Origin: Thermoplasmata archaeon
GTDB taxonomy: Archaea > Thermoplasmatota > Thermoplasmata > Lutacidiplasmatales > UBA184
Assembly: GCA_030039825.1 (NCBI GenBank)
Contig: JASHUV010000202.1
Span: forward strand, 1 to 9,374
Reading direction: 5' to 3'
DNA length: 9,374 nucleotides
Shown: positions 6,573 through 9,374 of the stretch, piece by piece
Numbering within the stretch: the first letter of the stretch is position 1
How the letters are laid out: each line of letters starts with the position of its first letter
The notes under the pieces: generated by a model
Databases searched by the model: none
What the model saw: the letters and a program-made list of their open reading frames with translations, nothing else
Told to the model about the DNA's origin: nothing
Made by a program: the position numbers and the translations under genes

Positions 6573-6943
6573 CGCGGGCCCACCCCCTCGCTGAGCGTCG
6601 GCGGCAGGGCGAGCGACCAGGAGGTCGGGCCCACCGCCCCGGTCCACGCGCTCGCCGCCACGGGGGCCGCGGCCCGCGGGGCGTGGGTCACCGCGATCGG
6701 GACGGAGGCGGTCGACGTCGGGCCGCCGAGGAGCGCGTCGGAGAGGCTCAACGGCCGGCCGCCGTTCGGAACCGGGATCTCCGCCGCCTGGGTGACGGCG
6801 CCCAGGAGGTCCTGCCGCAGCTTCATCGCGCGGCCGTAGTAGCGCCCGAGGGTGCGGAGCATCTGGCGGTTCTCCGGCCCGAAGAAGAGGAACGCCCCGA
6901 CGACGAGGAGGATCGCCCAGTCGATGTCGGAGAAGAGCGCCAC
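6569..6943 (-). CDS. TatA/TatB-like protein with long C-terminal tail
   Basis: This is a second TatA-family subunit of the twin-arginine translocase, which exports folded proteins. The 124-aa product has the family layout: a short N-terminus, one membrane helix (about 8-21), the hinge FGPE (21-24), and a basic amphipathic helix (RQMLRTLGRYYGRAMKLRQD, 26-45). The tail after about 55 is Ala/Pro/Ser/Thr-rich and looks disordered. FGPE is common at this hinge in TatA/B proteins; in two-component archaeal systems both copies are usually called TatA, so a strict TatB label is not justified. The GTG start at 6943 has TGAGGT at 6955-6950 as a ribosome-binding site, overlapping the tatC stop and 6 nt from the start codon. 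It lies 9 bp after tatC and overlaps the following small gene by 4 bp. Confidence 0.82.
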   Translation of the reverse strand: MALFSDIDWAILLVVGAFLFFGPENRQMLRTLGRYYGRAMKLRQDLLGAVTQAAEIPVPNGGRPLSLSDALLGGPTSTASVPIAVTHAPRAAAPVAASAWTGAVGPTSWSLALPPTLSEGVGPR

Positions 6944-6952
6944 GGGTCTACC

Positions 6953-7780
6953 TCACGCCCCCGCGGCGGCCGGTCGCAGAGGAGGCCGCGCGCCGGCCTC
7001 CCAGCGCGCCGCGAAGAGGAGCCCCCCGAAGTAGAGCGCGATCATCGGGGTCGCGACGATCATCATCGTGATCCCGGTGTTGTCCGGCGTCACGACCATC
7101 CCGAAGACGAGGGCGCCGATCACCGCCCCGCGCCAGTGCTTCCGCCAGCTCGCCGCCGGGACGACCCCGAGCCGGGTCAGCCCGTACATGAAGACGGGCA
7201 GCTCGAAGGCGACCCCGAACGCCATCGAGTAGAGGAGGGTGAACTCGACGAACGACTCGATCCCGAGGACCGGCGAGGCCCCCATCGCGGCGACGTAGTA
7301 GAACAGGAGTCGCAGGGTGAACGGGGTGAGGTAGAGGAGGCCCAGGAGGGTCCCGACGGTGAAGAGGACCGTCGCCGGGATCCCGATCTGGCGGATCAGG
7401 CGGCGCTCGTTCCCCCGGAGGGCGGGCATGAGGAACGCCCCGACCTCGTGGACGATCCAGGGCATGCCGAAGATCACGGTGAGGAGGGCCGCGACCTCCA
7501 TCTGGGCGATGACGGAGTCCCCGACCCCGAGGTTGAGGAGCTCGACCCCGGGCGGGAGCGCCCAGGCCCGGAGGGCATCGAACGCCTGCGCGCTGACGTT
7601 GTAGAAGAGGCTCGGGTACGGGTAGGCGAGCGGGAGCGTGACCGAACCGACGCGCACCGGGAGCGGCTTGAGCTCGAAGGTGATGAGGAAGGCGAAGAGC
7701 GGGACGAGGACGATAGCGAGGCGCACGAGGCGGCGTCGCGCCTCGCCGAGGACGGCGAGGATCCGCTCGAGGTCCCCCAT
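6953..7780 (-). CDS. tatC: Twin-arginine translocase subunit TatC
   Basis: TatC is the membrane receptor that recognises twin-arginine signal peptides. The 275-aa protein has six predicted helices. Family landmarks: E13 in the N-terminal GEARRRL (12-18), matching the conserved Glu of the HLxELRxRL segment (the His-Leu part is not kept); PWIVHEVGAFLMPALRGNERR (107-127), matching the YQxWAFxxPALxxxERR region; FGVAFELPV (188-196) with E193, the conserved helix-4 Glu; and TPDN (231-234) near the start of helix 5. The first periplasmic loop (about 38-90) is relatively long. The ATG at 7780 follows a GGGGGGTGAG stretch (7792-7783). It lies 83 bp after tatA and 9 bp before a second TatA-like gene. 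A likely client, the Rieske protein, is encoded two genes downstream. Overlapping open frames of similar length here are shadows. Confidence 0.95.
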   Translation of the reverse strand: MGDLERILAVLGEARRRLVRLAIVLVPLFAFLITFELKPLPVRVGSVTLPLAYPYPSLFYNVSAQAFDALRAWALPPGVELLNLGVGDSVIAQMEVAALLTVIFGMPWIVHEVGAFLMPALRGNERRLIRQIGIPATVLFTVGTLLGLLYLTPFTLRLLFYYVAAMGASPVLGIESFVEFTLLYSMAFGVAFELPVFMYGLTRLGVVPAASWRKHWRGAVIGALVFGMVVTPDNTGITMMIVATPMIALYFGGLLFAARWEAGARPPLRPAAAGA

Positions 7781-7863
7781 CGCTCACCCCCCGGTCCTCC
7801 GTCGTGCCCCGTGCGGTACGGCGGACGTGCGGTGCGAGGGACCTCTCCCGACGCTCGATCGAC

Positions 7864-8070
7864 CTAGGGGGTCGGGCCGGAGGGGGCCGCGGCGGCGGCG
7901 TCCTTCGCCTGCTCGGCGCGGATCTCCCGGTCGACCTCCATCCGGCCCCGCTTGAACTCCCCCATGGAGCGCCCCAGGCTGTGGGCGAGCTGCGGGATCT
8001 TCGACGAGCCGTAGAACAGGACCGCGACCACCACGCCGATGATCACCCAGTCGTCGATGGAGTCGAACAT
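7864..8070 (-). CDS. tatA: Twin-arginine translocase pore subunit TatA
   Basis: TatA oligomerises around TatC with its cargo to let folded proteins cross the membrane. The 68-aa protein is typical in size. It has a short acidic N-terminus (MFDSIDDW), one membrane helix (8-20), a hinge FYGSSKIPQLA (19-29) in which the usual FG reads F-Y-G, an amphipathic helix through SLGRSMGEFKRG (31-42), and a charged then Ala/Pro-rich tail. The KIPQLAHSLG and MGEFKRG blocks closely resemble archaeal TatA. The ATG at 8070 has only a weak purine-rich ribosome site (GGGAAGAG, 8081-8074). It is the first gene after a 288-bp gap and so probably opens the transcription unit that runs through the respiratory genes; the 83-bp gap to tatC could still contain an additional start site. 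Confidence 0.95.
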   Translation of the reverse strand: MFDSIDDWVIIGVVVAVLFYGSSKIPQLAHSLGRSMGEFKRGRMEVDREIRAEQAKDAAAAAPSGPTP

Positions 8071-8358
8071 GGTCTCTTCCCGTCGACCCGGACCGCGAGG
8101 ATATGGCGTTCGTACGGGGCGGTCCGACCCGTATGAACGGTCCGGACCCGGCCCTCTTAAGGGGCTCTGACCGGCGGGTTTGAACCTAAGCTGGGACCGT
8201 GTCCGGTGGGAGGCCTCCCGGTTCCCCCCGACGCCCTGGCCGATGCTGGGATGACGCTCCTCGACCCCCGGGTCGCTCCGGGCGGCACGGCCGGATCGGA
8301 CGGTCAGGGAGGGTCAGGGTCTCGGGCGCGATAACGCCGGAGGTCGTGATTGAACGCC
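8071..8358. promoter_or_regulatory. Gene-free stretch, probable promoter region of the tat-respiratory unit
   Basis: No plausible gene is seen on either strand in these 288 bp. Two AT-rich patches could serve as a minus-strand TATA element: CTTAAG at 8161-8156, about 86 bp before tatA, and CCATATCC at 8105-8098, about 30 bp before it. Neither is a strong archaeal TATA box. The stretch also holds small repeats: a 12-bp palindrome GGGAGGCCTCCC at 8208-8219; an imperfect inverted repeat CGTACGGG (8111-8118) with CCCGTATG (8128-8135); several CGG(A/T)CCG-like words (8089-8095, 8120-8126, 8138-8144); and a direct repeat at 8302-8319. The position, with a regulator gene ending at one side and tatA starting at the other, makes it the obvious control region. 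No T-run terminator for the regulator gene is visible. Confidence 0.45.
8302..8319. repeat. Tandem 8-bp direct repeat with 10-bp spacing
   Basis: GGTCAGGG occurs at 8302-8309 and again at 8312-8319, so the copies are offset by 10 bp, about one turn of the helix. A third partial match in inverted form, CTGACC, occurs at 8167-8172. The offset would let a dimeric DNA-binding protein contact one face of the DNA. The repeat is about 230 bp upstream of tatA and 40 bp downstream of the regulator gene. It could equally be chance in GC-rich DNA. Confidence 0.35.

Positions 8359-9374
<1,016 letters not shown>

Noticed and set aside
6948..7787. A second minus-strand frame spanning tatC
   Set aside because: It is Arg/Pro/Gly-rich, with no membrane pattern, whereas the other frame has clear TatC motifs.
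8160..8310. tRNA-like or 5S rRNA-like words (a GGTTCAAACC segment, an ACACGG segment and a CTGACCG/CGGTCAG pair)
   Set aside because: No T-arm stem forms around the loop word, there is no matching D-arm or anticodon arm, and the 5S consensus is not followed beyond a few bases.

Overview
The window is a dense, GC-rich (by eye about two thirds or more G+C) stretch in which every convincing gene lies on the minus strand, so it reads right to left. I favour a GC-rich archaeon. The evidence is a regulator that joins an AbrB/SpoVT-like DNA-binding N-terminus to PhoU domains, a typical archaeal arrangement; a compact four-helix heme A synthase of the kind described from Aeropyrum; short archaeal-looking TatA and TatC proteins; and small overlapping genes with Shine-Dalgarno sites. 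The genes are not rich in acidic residues, which argues against a haloarchaeon. A soil or sediment Thermoplasmatota lineage would fit, but that is inference.

Layout in transcription order: (1) a PhoU-family regulator (9374-8359), cut by the right window edge; (2) a 288-bp gene-free stretch (8358-8071) with several small repeats and dyads, probably holding the promoter of the next unit; (3) a Tat export module: tatA (8070-7864), tatC (7780-6953) and a second, longer TatA/B-like gene (6943-6569), followed by a tiny 61-aa gene (6572-6387); (4) the quinol-oxidising part of a respiratory chain: a Rieske iron-sulfur protein (6348-5581) and a full-length, unsplit cytochrome b (5568-4210); (5) two small overlapping membrane-protein genes (4217-3954 and 3961-3590) that look related to each other; (6) heme-copper oxidase subunit I (3564-1879); (7) heme A synthase ctaA (1853-1269) and heme O synthase ctaB (1272-340); (8) the start of an unrecognised soluble protein (281 to the left edge).

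The set reads as one functional programme. CtaB and CtaA convert heme b to heme O and then heme A for the oxidase. Cytochrome b and Rieske oxidise quinol, and subunit I reduces oxygen. The Tat translocase next door can export the folded Rieske protein, whose signal carries a Lys-Arg variant of the twin-arginine motif. From tatC through ctaB most gaps are 38 bp or less and five junctions overlap or almost touch, which suggests a polycistronic unit. No oxidase subunit II (CuA), subunit III, cytochrome c or blue copper protein is encoded in the window, so those partners must lie elsewhere or be replaced.

The most notable points are the pair of related small membrane proteins between cytochrome b and oxidase subunit I (candidate novel subunits of a bc-oxidase supercomplex), the missing subunit II, substitutions in subunit I at the usual D-channel entry and magnesium-ligand positions, and the KR-type Tat signal next to a tatA-tatC-tatA' cassette.
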